From Curtobacterium sp. Leaf261 (GTDB lineage: Bacteria; Actinomycetota; Actinomycetes; Actinomycetales; Microbacteriaceae): a stretch of 64,000 nt of DNA. Positions 48,035 through 56,449 of this stretch are shown here, piece after piece. Made by a program: the position numbers and the translations under genes. The DNA is taken from contig NZ_LMMJ01000013.1 of assembly GCF_001422205.1 (NCBI RefSeq), positions 47,649 to 111,648 of the forward strand, written 5' to 3'. The notes below the pieces were generated by a model that ran no database searches, had not been told where the DNA came from, and saw nothing but the letters and a program-made list of their open reading frames with translations. The number at the start of each line of letters is the position of its first letter. Position 1 is the stretch's first letter.

Positions 48035-49003
48035 ATGAGTAAACAGATCGGTGTACTCCACGGCCTCGTCTCCATCGCCGCCGCGATCGGGTTCGTCGCC
48101 GCGTGGAGCTCCGGGTTCGTCATCGCCGCACTGGCGACGGTCGACGTGCCCTGGCCCACCCTCCTCGTCTGGCGGTTCGTGCCGCTCGCGGTCGTGCTGC
48201 TCGTCGTCGCCGCCGTGCGGGGGTGGTTCCGACGCGTGCCGCTCGCCGACCTCGGACGCCAGGGGGTGATCGGCCTGTTCGCGCAGTTCGGGTACTGCGC
48301 GTTCGTGTACGCGGCGATCTCCATCGGGATCGCGACCGGGACGACCGCGCTCATCGACGCCGTGCAGCCCCTCGTGGTGGCGACCCTCGTCGGCCCCCTG
48401 CTCGGGCTCCGGGTGCGCGGGGTCCAGTGGGCCGGGCTGCTGGCCGGGGCCGTCGGGGTCGCGCTCGTCGTGCGGTCGCAGATGGGCGGATCCCACGCCC
48501 CACCGGTCGCGTACCTGCTGCCGGCCGGCGCGATGGCCTGCCTCATCGCGGGCACGTTCGTCGAACGGCGGCGACCGGCGCCGCTCCCCGTGCTGACGAC
48601 CCTGACGGTCCACGTGTCGGTGTCGGCCGCGGCACTGGTCGTCCTCGCGGCGGTCACCGGGACGCTCGCGCCCCCGGCTGCGTCGACGTTCTGGGTCGCC
48701 GCAGTGCTCTCCGCGATCGTCCCGACGATGGTCGCGTACGGCCTCTACTGGTGGTTGCTGCGCCGGCTCGGCATCACGGCCGTCAACGCGCTGCTGTTCC
48801 TCGTCGCCCCGGTGACGGCGCTCGCGGGAGCCGCGCTCCTCGGCGAGCCGCTGACGGTCGTGACGGTGCTGGCGTTCGCGCTCTGCGCGGTCGGGGTGAC
48901 GGCCGTGCTCGTCGGTGACCGGAGACGGGACGCGCACCCGGACAGACGGGAGGCGCGGCACCGGCCCGCACCGTCCCTCCCGTCCTCGTCGCCGACAGCG
49001 TGA
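48035..49003 (+). CDS. EamA/DMT family transporter with repeat-derived C-terminus
   Basis: 322 residues and ten helices in two EamA halves (SIAAAIGFVAAWSSGFVIAA; AIVPTMVAYGLYWWLL, then LFLVAPVTALAGAALLGEPL). A drug or metabolite exporter under the divergent TetR. The last 25 residues (REARHRPAPSLPSSSPTA) are encoded by family A copy A9a, which has replaced the natural end of the gene. The transporter core is complete without them. Confidence 0.9.
   Translation: MSKQIGVLHGLVSIAAAIGFVAAWSSGFVIAALATVDVPWPTLLVWRFVPLAVVLLVVAAVRGWFRRVPLADLGRQGVIGLFAQFGYCAFVYAAISIGIATGTTALIDAVQPLVVATLVGPLLGLRVRGVQWAGLLAGAVGVALVVRSQMGGSHAPPVAYLLPAGAMACLIAGTFVERRRPAPLPVLTTLTVHVSVSAAALVVLAAVTGTLAPPAASTFWVAAVLSAIVPTMVAYGLYWWLLRRLGITAVNALLFLVAPVTALAGAALLGEPLTVVTVLAFALCAVGVTAVLVGDRRRDAHPDRREARHRPAPSLPSSSPTA
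48945..48984. repeat. Family A hairpin repeat, copy A9a, inside the DMT coding end
   Basis: GACGGGAGG and CCTCCCGTC flank CGCGGCACCGGCCCGCACCGTC. It is read as the C-terminal tail of the transporter, the only full copy found inside a coding region. Confidence 0.85.
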
Positions 49004-49047
49004 CGGACGGGAGGCGCGGCACCGGCCCGCACCGTCCCTCCCGTCCC
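49002..49047. repeat. Family A hairpin repeat, copy A9b
   Basis: A tandem partner of A9a at 59-60 bp distance, nearly identical in the core (GAGGCGCGGCACCGGCCCGC). It lies between the transporter stop and the convergent response-regulator gene. Confidence 0.88.
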
Positions 49048-49061
49048 TCTGACGGGAACCG

Positions 49062-49760
49062 TCACTGGTGGGCCGAGCCCCTGGCGTCTCCGCCGGGCTC
49101 GGCGAACCCCGTCTGGAAGGCGAACACCGCGGCCTGCACCCGGGTCCGTGCTCCCGTCTTCGCGAAGACGCTCGAGATGTGGCTCTTCACCGTCGCCGTG
49201 CTGAGGTACAGCTCGCGCGCGATCTCGTCGTTGCTGAGACCCCGGGCGACGGCGTCGAGGACCTCGAGCTCCCGGTCGCTCAGCGTGCCGAGCGCCGCCT
49301 CCCGCACGGTGTCGTTCGGCGTCGGGGGCGTCTGGGGTGTCGGTGCGACGCTCTGCTCGATGAGCGCTCGGGTCATCGCCGGGTCGATCAGCGAGTCCCC
49401 GCGGGCCGCGGACCGCACGGCGGCGGCGATCAGGTCGGGCCCGGAGTCCTTGAGCAGGAAGCCCGAGGCACCGGCCGTGATGCCGTCGAACAGGTGCTCG
49501 TCGTCGTCGAAGGTGGTGATGAGCACCACCGCGCACGCCTGTGCCGCGAGGATCCGCCTGGTCGCCGCGATGCCGTCGAGTCGCGGCATCCTGACGTCCA
49601 TCACGATGACGTCCGGCAGGGTCGTCGCGGCGTCGAGCACGGCGTCCTCGCCGTCCTGGCTCTGTCCGACCACGACGATGTCGTCCTCGGCGTCCAGCAT
49701 CGTCGCGAGTCCCGCCCGTGCGATCGGCTGATCGTCGACCACGAGCACGCGGAGCGTCAT
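49062..49760 (-). CDS. NarL/LuxR-type response regulator
   Basis: 232 residues. Receiver domain with LVVDDQP, phospho-acceptor Asp55 in VIVMDVRMP and Lys104 in FLLKDSG; C-terminal LuxR helix-turn-helix LSDRELEVLDAVARGLSNDE, then LSTATVKSHIS. A proline/threonine-rich linker (PTPQTPPTPND) joins them. Its ATG overlaps the stop of the kinase (ATGA), making a classic pair. Targets are not known; autoregulation of the amidoligase operon is plausible. Confidence 0.94.
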   Translation of the reverse strand: MTLRVLVVDDQPIARAGLATMLDAEDDIVVVGQSQDGEDAVLDAATTLPDVIVMDVRMPRLDGIAATRRILAAQACAVVLITTFDDDEHLFDGITAGASGFLLKDSGPDLIAAAVRSAARGDSLIDPAMTRALIEQSVAPTPQTPPTPNDTVREAALGTLSDRELEVLDAVARGLSNDEIARELYLSTATVKSHISSVFAKTGARTRVQAAVFAFQTGFAEPGGDARGSAHQ

Positions 49761-51157
49761 GCGGCACCTTCCTGACGGCCGAGCCGGCCGGCCCCGAGGC
49801 GACCGGACTCGAGCCGGCGCCGGGCGGACGCCCCCCGGGTCGCGGTCAGCCGGGGCAGCTCTGCGGACACCGACCACCCGGACCCCGCGAACACCCGCCC
49901 GGAGTCCACCCGACCGCCGAGCAGCGCGACCCGGTCGGTCATCGACGGGATGCCGGACCCGCCCCGCGGCACGTCGGGGAACCGCTCGTGGGAGGGTCCG
50001 GGGTCGGTGACGGTCACGGTCCAGAGCAGCGGGGTCTCCTCGACCCGCACGGTCACCTCGCGCGCGGAGGAGTGCAGCATGATGTTCGTCAGGCTCTCCT
50101 GGACGACCCGGAGCATGGCGGTCCGCTGTGGCGTCGGCAGGTCGGGACCCACGTGCACGCTGCTGTCCACCTCGTAGCCGATCGAGCGCACCCGGTCGAG
50201 GAGCACCTCGAGGTCGGCGTCGAACGGGCGGACGGTCGGCGGAGCCGCGTCGACGGGCGCGCTCTTGAGCATCCGGACGACGGTGCGGATGCGGGCGAGG
50301 ACGTCCTGGCCGCCCTCGGTGATGTCCCGCATGGCGAGGGCGAGCTGCTCGGGCTGCCGATCGGCCACGCGGAGCGCCGCCTGCGCCCGGATGACGAGTG
50401 CGGCGACGTGGTGGGCGACCTCGTCGTGCACGTCACGGGCGATCCGCGCACGCTCGTGCTCGGCGATGCGTGCGACCTCGGCGGCGCGCAGCTCCGTGAG
50501 CTCGCGGTTCTTCGTCGCCAGCTCCGCGGTCGCCTGCCGCTGGCGTCGGAGCATCACGGCGAAGAGCACCACCAGCGCGCAGGCGACGACCTCGCCGAAC
50601 ACGATCGACCGGTCGGTGTCGGTGTCGAGGAGCAGAGCCTCGCTGACCGGCCGGTGCTCCATGAACGCCTCGACGATGTCCTTCCACGGCACGATCACGA
50701 GCGCTGCGAGCGTCCCGAAGGTGGCCGCGGGGGCGAACACGGGACCGCGCCCGGCGATGATCAGGAACGTGACGACGGCGAGCGGGACGAGGGACTCCGG
50801 AGGCCGCACGTACAGACCGTAGATCGCCGGCGGGAGCGGACCGAGGCAGACGTACGCGGTCACGAGGGACACGTTCGTCAAGGTCTCGAGCGGCCACCGG
50901 TCCGCGGTCGCGGCGGCGACGAGCGCGACCACGCCGAGGTAGCGGTACCCGGGCAGGCCCTGCGGGTGCCAGTCGAGGTGCAGTGCGACGGTGAGCCCCG
51001 CGAAGTACACGATGCCGACGAGGGCGATCACCACGAGCCGTCGCCGGGCGGGGGTGCCGAGCAGGACCTCTGGCGCACCGAGGAGGGCTCGCCGCGGAGC
51101 CTCGTCGGTCTCCGCCCGTCCACTCGTCTGCACGGGGATCACGCTAACTGGTCGCAT
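49757..51157 (-). CDS. Sensor histidine kinase (HisKA_3 type)
   Basis: About 466 residues. Five or so N-terminal helices (about 45-200) form a membrane sensor with short loops, then the dimerisation helix ERARIARDVHDEVAHHV with the phospho-accepting histidine, and an ATPase domain with VVQESLTNIMLHSSA (N box) and GGSGIPSMTDRVALLGG (G box). Start is uncertain: ATG 51157 overlaps the amidoligase stop by 14 bp, GTG 51142 does not; neither has a strong ribosome site. A basic tail ends the protein. Confidence 0.92.
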   Translation of the reverse strand: MRPVSVIPVQTSGRAETDEAPRRALLGAPEVLLGTPARRRLVVIALVGIVYFAGLTVALHLDWHPQGLPGYRYLGVVALVAAATADRWPLETLTNVSLVTAYVCLGPLPPAIYGLYVRPPESLVPLAVVTFLIIAGRGPVFAPAATFGTLAALVIVPWKDIVEAFMEHRPVSEALLLDTDTDRSIVFGEVVACALVVLFAVMLRRQRQATAELATKNRELTELRAAEVARIAEHERARIARDVHDEVAHHVAALVIRAQAALRVADRQPEQLALAMRDITEGGQDVLARIRTVVRMLKSAPVDAAPPTVRPFDADLEVLLDRVRSIGYEVDSSVHVGPDLPTPQRTAMLRVVQESLTNIMLHSSAREVTVRVEETPLLWTVTVTDPGPSHERFPDVPRGGSGIPSMTDRVALLGGRVDSGRVFAGSGWSVSAELPRLTATRGASARRRLESGRLGAGRLGRQEGAA

Positions 51158-52355
51158 GGCTGCGCTGCTCCGTCCCGAGGGCGGACCCGGCCAGGTCGGA
51201 CCGCTCACGGGCGGACCCCGCCAGGTCGGACAGCTCACGGACGGCCTCGACGGGGTCGCTCGTCGTCGGAGCGGGGATCGGCGTCGGGTCGGTACAGCGT
51301 GCGAGCAGGGCCTCGACGACCGCGGCACGACGGACGATCTCCGCGCCGTGCAGGGCACCGGGGAGGATCCGCACCTCGACGGTGTCGCGGACGGGGTCGT
51401 CGGTGAGGAGCGCGGTGAGGTTGACGTCGAAGTACTTCGTCAGCCCGGTGCCGGACGCGGCCGCCTGCAGCCGGTGCCAGGCGTCGGGGTCTCCCGCGCC
51501 TCCAGGCCGAGCCCCCGCACCCATGCCTGCGGTGTCCTCGACCAGGGCGACGAGCTCCGGCGGCAGCGGCCGCAGCCGGGTGCACGCGGGGTTGGTGTCG
51601 AGCACGGTGCGGAGCGCCTCGCGCCAGTACCCGAAGAGCCGCACGAGGTTCGAGAACGCCGACACGGACCGGAACGGTGCCGCGTCCACGTGCAGGTGGA
51701 CGGCCGCCTCCGCCGGCACCCGGAAGCCGAGCGCCCGCGCCGGCCGGAGCAGGGCCTCGAGGGCGGCCTCGTGGTCCTGGCGGAGCGGCGGCGTGACGAT
51801 CTCGCACGGACGTCCCCGGCCCGGCGCCAACGGCGACGCCATCGCGATGCTCGCCCCGGAACGGTCGCGGAGCCGCCGAACGGCACCGATCGTCTCGACC
51901 GTGCTCCCGAACAGCACCGCGACGTCGTCCAGGACCCGGTCGAACGGGACGTCGGGGTCGGTCCGCTCGGCGACGAGACGGAGGAGCCGGATGTCGTCCG
52001 AGAGCACCCGGTACCAGTGCCCGTCCGTCCGCTGCCGGCACACCGCGCACGGACGGTGTCCCGGTGCCCCGCATCCGGCGTCCGTCAGCTCCCGCTCCAC
52101 GTCCGCGACGATGGTGATGTCGTCGACGAGGGCGGCCAGCGCGCGACCGACCCCGTCGTGCACCGTCAGTCCGGGCGTCAGGTGCCAGAAGTGGCCCATG
52201 CCCGGTACGAGCGACGGCTCCGAGTCGGTGTGGAACACCCGACCGACGCGGCCTCCGTGCTCGGCCGCGACGGCGTCGGCGAGGGTTCGTCGATCGGCCC
52301 CGGGTGGGGCCAGCAGCTCGATCTCGAACCCGATCCGGGTGGTGAGGACGGTCAT
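51144..52355 (-). CDS. Amidoligase family protein
   Basis: 403 residues of the glutamine-synthetase-like amidoligase superfamily (Amidoligase_2). IGFEIEL (8-14), FHTDSE (41-46), CEIVTPP (184-190), AVHLHVDAAPF (218-228) and TVEVRILPG (325-333) carry the acidic and histidine residues expected to bind ATP and metal. A C-x7-C-x2-C group (95, 103, 106) may bind zinc. These enzymes are predicted to form amide bonds in peptides or cell-surface compounds. The C-terminal tail has a duplicated RSDLAGSA unit from an imperfect repeat at 51180-51240. Two bases separate it from the exported repeat protein gene, so they share a transcript. Confidence 0.87.
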   Translation of the reverse strand: MTVLTTRIGFEIELLAPPGADRRTLADAVAAEHGGRVGRVFHTDSEPSLVPGMGHFWHLTPGLTVHDGVGRALAALVDDITIVADVERELTDAGCGAPGHRPCAVCRQRTDGHWYRVLSDDIRLLRLVAERTDPDVPFDRVLDDVAVLFGSTVETIGAVRRLRDRSGASIAMASPLAPGRGRPCEIVTPPLRQDHEAALEALLRPARALGFRVPAEAAVHLHVDAAPFRSVSAFSNLVRLFGYWREALRTVLDTNPACTRLRPLPPELVALVEDTAGMGAGARPGGAGDPDAWHRLQAAASGTGLTKYFDVNLTALLTDDPVRDTVEVRILPGALHGAEIVRRAAVVEALLARCTDPTPIPAPTTSDPVEAVRELSDLAGSARERSDLAGSALGTEQRSHATS

Positions 52356-52357
52356 GC

Positions 52358-53065
52358 TCAGAGCGGCAGGTCCCCGCCCGCGAGCAGCGTCGCTCCCGCA
52401 CGGGCCTTCGCGCTGCGCGTCGACGGGCTCTGCCAGAGCGCCGCGAGCTGGGCCGCCTCGGTGTCGCCGTACCCGACCAGACCGAACGCCGCGACGTCGT
52501 CGGACTCGGTGTACGTCGTCGGTGCCGCGGGGACGGTCTGGTGCGTCAGCAGCTTCCCGCCGACCTTGCTCTTCGCGGTGTACACGGTGTCCGACCCCCA
52601 TGCGACGGCGAGCCCGAGTGCCTGCGTGAAGCTCGCGCCGCCGAGGAAGAACGCCGCCCGCTCCTGCTCGTCGGTGTAGGCGACGGACCCCGATGCTCCG
52701 GCGGCGTACGGCAGTGCGACGCCGGCGCGGAGCTTCGACCCCGCCTTGCCCTTGGCGGTCGTGAGGTCCACGGTGCCCCAGATGGCCGCGAGGTTCAGCG
52801 CGTCGTCGACGTACGGCGACGCCGAGAACGCGGCGAGGTCGGCGGCCGAGTAGGTCACCTTCGGGGTCGTGGCCTTCGGCATCGGTGTCTGGCTGGTCGC
52901 GGACCCGGCGAGGTTGCTCGTCGGTGCCGCCAGGGCTCCGGCCGCCCCGAGTCCGACGATGGACCCGGTGATGGCGCACGCCACCGCGACGGTCGCTCCG
53001 ACGCGTCGGAACGCGGTCCCGGACGGGCGGGGGCGGCGGTCGGGCTCGGTGTCGATGTCGTTCAT
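52358..53065 (-). CDS. Exported protein with three tandem 50-residue repeats
   Basis: 235 residues. A basic N-terminus and a signal peptide or anchor (about 22-47, ending GALAAPTS) precede a linker and three repeats at 71-119, 130-179 and 185-234. Each follows Y(S/T)..D..AF...GY.D.A..LA..WG...YTAK.KAG..LL.G..LP. ATG 53065 has AAGGAG six bases upstream. It is the first gene of the amidoligase operon and a plausible extracellular partner or target of the linked system. I know of no characterised homologue. Confidence 0.85.
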   Translation of the reverse strand: MNDIDTEPDRRPRPSGTAFRRVGATVAVACAITGSIVGLGAAGALAAPTSNLAGSATSQTPMPKATTPKVTYSAADLAAFSASPYVDDALNLAAIWGTVDLTTAKGKAGSKLRAGVALPYAAGASGSVAYTDEQERAAFFLGGASFTQALGLAVAWGSDTVYTAKSKVGGKLLTHQTVPAAPTTYTESDDVAAFGLVGYGDTEAAQLAALWQSPSTRSAKARAGATLLAGGDLPL

Positions 53066-53231
53066 GAACTGCTCCTTGCTCGTCGTCGGCGGGGTGTGAC
53101 GCGGTCCGTCAGGTGCCGACCTGCCAGACACTAGGAGCCGCCGCGACCGGCCGACAACGACCTCGAGACGATCCTGGACCATCGGCGCGGACGAGTCGAC
53201 CTTCGGATGACCGGGCGGTCGAGGCGGCCGG

Positions 53232-53837
53232 TCATCCCTCGGGCGGGACGTCCCCGGTCATCACGACCTTGCCGGTGGACGCGTCCCACGTGTAGGTCGC
53301 GGTCGTGCGGCCCGTCGGGTCGGCGTTGCTGTCCGAGGCCTTCGCGTACCGGTACGTGACGGTGATCGCATCCGCGCCGGTCCGGGTGACCGTCGGCGAG
53401 AACCCGTACTGCCTCGAGGTCGCGGTGCCGAGGTACGAGCCGTCGTGGAAGAGCAGCACCGCGTACGGCGAGCTCGGGGTGCCGCCATCGACCGTCACGA
53501 CTGACCACGAGAGCGCCGCGCAGGCGTCGTAGCCGGAGTGGTCCGCGTTCGCAGCGTCCCACTTGTTCCCCTCCAGCCCGGACGGGAGCGGCAGCGCAGC
53601 GATTGCCGCCGACGCTGCCTCGGCGCCGCTTGCGGGTCCGCACGACGCGGACGGGGTGCTCGACGGTGTCGTGGTCGACGTCCCCGCCGCCGCGGAGGTC
53701 ACGGGTGCGGAGGCCGACCGGCTACTGCTCGGGGTGGTGCTGGGGCCGGGGTCGACCGACTGGCCGGAGCACCCCGCCAGCGAGACGAGGGCGGCCGCTC
53801 CGGCGATGAACAGGGTTGCTCTCAGTGGTGTGTGCAT
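53232..53837 (-). CDS. LppP/LprE family lipoprotein
   Basis: 201 residues. Lipobox LAGC after a 24-residue signal peptide, a serine/threonine linker (STTPSSSRSASAPVTSAA), then the LppP/LprE domain with SGYDACAALSWSVVTVDGG, YAVLLFHDGSYLGTAT and VTYRYAKASD. Mycobacterial relatives are surface lipoproteins of unknown role. ATG 53837 preferred over GTG 53852. Confidence 0.88.
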   Translation of the reverse strand: MHTPLRATLFIAGAAALVSLAGCSGQSVDPGPSTTPSSSRSASAPVTSAAAGTSTTTPSSTPSASCGPASGAEAASAAIAALPLPSGLEGNKWDAANADHSGYDACAALSWSVVTVDGGTPSSPYAVLLFHDGSYLGTATSRQYGFSPTVTRTGADAITVTYRYAKASDSNADPTGRTTATYTWDASTGKVVMTGDVPPEG

Positions 53838-53953
53838 GCCTCCACGGTGCACCGTGTCGGACGGGTCCGGTGACCGTTCCGCCGAACGTCATACCTTCGT
53901 CGGATCGGTCGTCAACCGATGGTCCCGGTGACCGCGCGGTGCGCGGACGGCGC

Positions 53954-54001
53954 GACGGACGGGAGGGACGGTGCCAGGCCGACCCGCGCCTCCCGTCCGT
54001 C
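53954..54001. repeat. Family A hairpin repeat, copy A10a
   Basis: GACGGACGGGAGG and CCTCCCGTCCGTC are perfect outer arms. The divergent gap between the lipoprotein and the flavin oxidoreductase holds two tandem copies. Confidence 0.88.
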
Positions 54002-54013
54002 GGTCGGTTCGTC

Positions 54014-54060
54014 CCGGACGGGAGGGACGGTGCCAGGCCGACCCGCGCCTCCCGTCCGTC
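54014..54060. repeat. Family A hairpin repeat, copy A10b
   Basis: Nearly identical to A10a over its core (GGGAGGGACGGTGCCAGGCC), 59 bp downstream, so it arose by local duplication. It lies 48 bp before a gene start. Confidence 0.88.
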
Positions 54061-54107
54061 TCGGTGTGGGTGGGAACACGGTGACGGCCGTCGGTGTTGC
54101 CCCCTGC

Positions 54108-55115
54108 ATGACCGTTCCGCTCTCGATCCTCGACCTCGCACCCATCGCTCCCGGAGAGACCGCCGCGCAGAGCTTCGCCGCCTCCGTCGCCCTCGCGCAG
54201 CAGGCCGAGCGGAGCGGGTACCGGCGGGTCTGGTACGCCGAGCACCACAACATGCCGTCGATCGCCTCGAGCGCGACCTCGGTGCTCATCGCGCACGTCG
54301 CGAGCCAGACCTCGACGATCCGCCTCGGGTCGGGCGGCGTCATGCTCCCGAACCACTCGCCGCTGACGATCGCCGAGCAGTTCGGCACCCTCGCGACCCT
54401 GTACCCGGGGCGCATCGACCTCGGCCTCGGGCGTGCACCCGGCGGCGACCAGCGGACGTTCCGTGCGATGCGGCGCGACCCGGGGTCGTCGGAGCAGTTC
54501 CCGCAGGACGTGCTCGAGCTGCAGGCCTACCTGGCCGGTGAGTCGCGGGTCGCCGGTGTGAGCGCGACGCCCGGGGCCGGGACGAACGTGCCCCTCTACA
54601 TCCTCGGGTCGTCGCTGTTCGGGGCACAGCTCGCCGCGGCGCTCGGGCTGCCGTACGCGTTCGCGTCGCACTTCTCGCCCGACGCGCTGCACGATGCCGT
54701 CGCGGTGTACCGGCGGGACTTCCAGCCGTCCGAGCAGCTCGACCAGCCGTACGTGCTCGCCGGGGTGAACGCGATCGCGGCCGACGACCACGACGCCGCC
54801 GAGGTGCAGTTCGCGGCGGTCAAGCGTGCCCGGCTGATGATGCTCCTGCGGCAGAGCGGTCAGATCCCCGTCGGACAGACGTTCGCGGACGACGAGCTCG
54901 ACCAGCTCATGGCCAGCCCGATCGGCGCGCACGTGCAGAGCATGACGACCTACACGGGTGTCGGGACCGCCGACGAAGTGGACGACTACGTCACCCGGTT
55001 CGCGCACACCGCCGACGCGGACGAAGTCATCGTCGCGCACGGGTCGCTCACCACCCCGGAGCGGCTGCGTTCGGTCGAGCTCCTCGCCGAGGCGCACTCG
55101 CGCGTCGCGGCGTAG
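54108..55115 (+). CDS. LLM class flavin-dependent oxidoreductase
   Basis: 335 residues of the luciferase-like monooxygenase fold, YhbW/MsnO8 subgroup. It has [44 protein letters not shown] and [18 protein letters not shown], all typical of this branch. FMN-linked oxidation with an external reductase is the known chemistry; the substrate is unknown. ATG 54108. Confidence 0.93.
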   Translation: MTVPLSILDLAPIAPGETAAQSFAASVALAQQAERSGYRRVWYAEHHNMPSIASSATSVLIAHVASQTSTIRLGSGGVMLPNHSPLTIAEQFGTLATLYPGRIDLGLGRAPGGDQRTFRAMRRDPGSSEQFPQDVLELQAYLAGESRVAGVSATPGAGTNVPLYILGSSLFGAQLAAALGLPYAFASHFSPDALHDAVAVYRRDFQPSEQLDQPYVLAGVNAIAADDHDAAEVQFAAVKRARLMMLLRQSGQIPVGQTFADDELDQLMASPIGAHVQSMTTYTGVGTADEVDDYVTRFAHTADADEVIVAHGSLTTPERLRSVELLAEAHSRVAA

Positions 55116-55162
55116 CCGGGCGGGCGCGCCCGCGTCCGCGTCCGGCCGCTCGTCTGGCGGGT

Positions 55163-55216
55163 GAGAAGTGCCGAACTGTCGGGTCGGACGCCTGACCCGA
55201 CAGTTCTGCACTTCTC
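55163..55216. repeat. Family B hairpin repeat, copy B8
   Basis: GAGAAGTGCCGAACTGTCG and CGACAGTTCTGCACTTCTC pair with one mismatch, and the arms extend inward (GGTC/GACC). This copy combines the AAC/GTT subtype with the AAGTG/CACTT outer stem. Confidence 0.9.
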
Positions 55217-55300
55217 GACCGCCGACCTGACCGCCGAACCGACCACCGAACCGACCGCCGACCGGGGCGCCGACCCCGGGCGCCCTGGCAGGATGGCGTG

Positions 55301-56350
55301 ATGCGCGCAGTGCGGTACCAGGAGTTCGGGGCGACACCGGAGATCGTCGACGTCGAGCCGACCCCGTGCCCGCCGCACGGGGTGGTCGTCCAGGTCCGGG
55401 CGACCGGCGTGTGCCGGAGCGACTGGCATGCCTGGCGTGGGCACGACGACTCCGTGCAGCTCCCGCACGTCCCCGGGCACGAGTTCGCCGGCGTGGTCAG
55501 CGCGGTCGGCGCCGAGGTCACCGCCCACCGTGTCGGCGAGCGTGTCACGGCGCCGTTCGTGTTCGCGTGCGGCTCCTGCCCCGAGTGCCTCGACGGCGCC
55601 ACGCAGGTCTGCACCCGCCAGCAGCAGCCGGGCTTCACGCTGCCGGGTTCCTACGCCGACGAGCTCGTCGTCCCGCACGCCGACCTCAACCTCGTGACGC
55701 TGCCCGACGCGATCGGGTTCGCCGAGGCCGCTGGGCTCGGATGCCGTTTCGGGACCGCGTACCACGCACTCCATGCCCGCGGGCGGATCGCTGCCGGCGA
55801 GCGCGTCGCGGTGTTCGGCTGCGGCGGTGTCGGGCTCTCGGCGGTGATCGTCGCCGTCGCCGCAGGGGCGCGCGTGGTCGCGGTCGACGTCTCCGCGGCC
55901 GCCCTGGAGCGAGCCGCGGCCCTCGGCGCGACCCCGGTGTCCTCGGCGGGCGCAGCGGGGACCGACGGCACCGCCATCGCCGAGGTCCGGGCGCTCACCG
56001 ACGGCGGTGCGCACGTGTCCGTCGACGCGTACGGAAGCCGTGCGACGTCGGTGGCCGCGGTCGCGTCGCTCCGTCCGAGAGGGCGGCACGTGCAGGTCGG
56101 TCTGCTGCTCGACGACGAGGCCGCGCCGGCGATCCCGATGGGTCGGGTGATCAGCGAGGAGCTCGAGCTCCTCGGCAGTCACGGCATCTCGGTCGGCGAG
56201 TACGCGGCGATGCTCGACGACGTGGTGGCCGGGCGACTCCGCCCCGACGCATCGCTCGGGCGCACGATCGGCTTCGCGGACCTGCCCGCCGCCATCGAGG
56301 CGATGGACCGCCCGGCGACGGACGCGGGCATGACGGTCGCGGTGTTCTGA
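55301..56350 (+). CDS. Zinc-dependent alcohol dehydrogenase
   Basis: 349 residues of the medium-chain dehydrogenase family. Catalytic zinc ligands are in GVCRSDWHAW (Cys37) and VPGHEFAG (His/Glu near 60); structural zinc cysteines appear in FACGSCPECLDGATQVC. The Rossmann motif is VFGCGGVGLSAV. Probably acts on an aldehyde or alcohol; RACGR-like loops give no substrate. ATG 55301. Confidence 0.94.
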   Translation: MRAVRYQEFGATPEIVDVEPTPCPPHGVVVQVRATGVCRSDWHAWRGHDDSVQLPHVPGHEFAGVVSAVGAEVTAHRVGERVTAPFVFACGSCPECLDGATQVCTRQQQPGFTLPGSYADELVVPHADLNLVTLPDAIGFAEAAGLGCRFGTAYHALHARGRIAAGERVAVFGCGGVGLSAVIVAVAAGARVVAVDVSAAALERAAALGATPVSSAGAAGTDGTAIAEVRALTDGGAHVSVDAYGSRATSVAAVASLRPRGRHVQVGLLLDDEAAPAIPMGRVISEELELLGSHGISVGEYAAMLDDVVAGRLRPDASLGRTIGFADLPAAIEAMDRPATDAGMTVAVF

Positions 56351-56413
56351 CCGCGCTGTGCTGATCGCGCCGCGTGACGGGCGTCCACCCCGTGCGCCGC
56401 GTACCGTGCGACC

Positions 56414-56426
56414 GGAACCGGTTTCC
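56414..56426. promoter_or_regulatory. LacI-type palindrome before the GH127 gene
   Basis: GGAACCGGTTTCC is a near-perfect palindrome with the AACCGGTT core that also occurs (as AACCGGTT and TACCGGTT) in the tandem sites at 40947-40985. It lies 24 bp upstream of the glycosidase start. Confidence 0.6.
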
Positions 56427-56449
56427 ACCCGAGGTCTGGACTGATCCGA

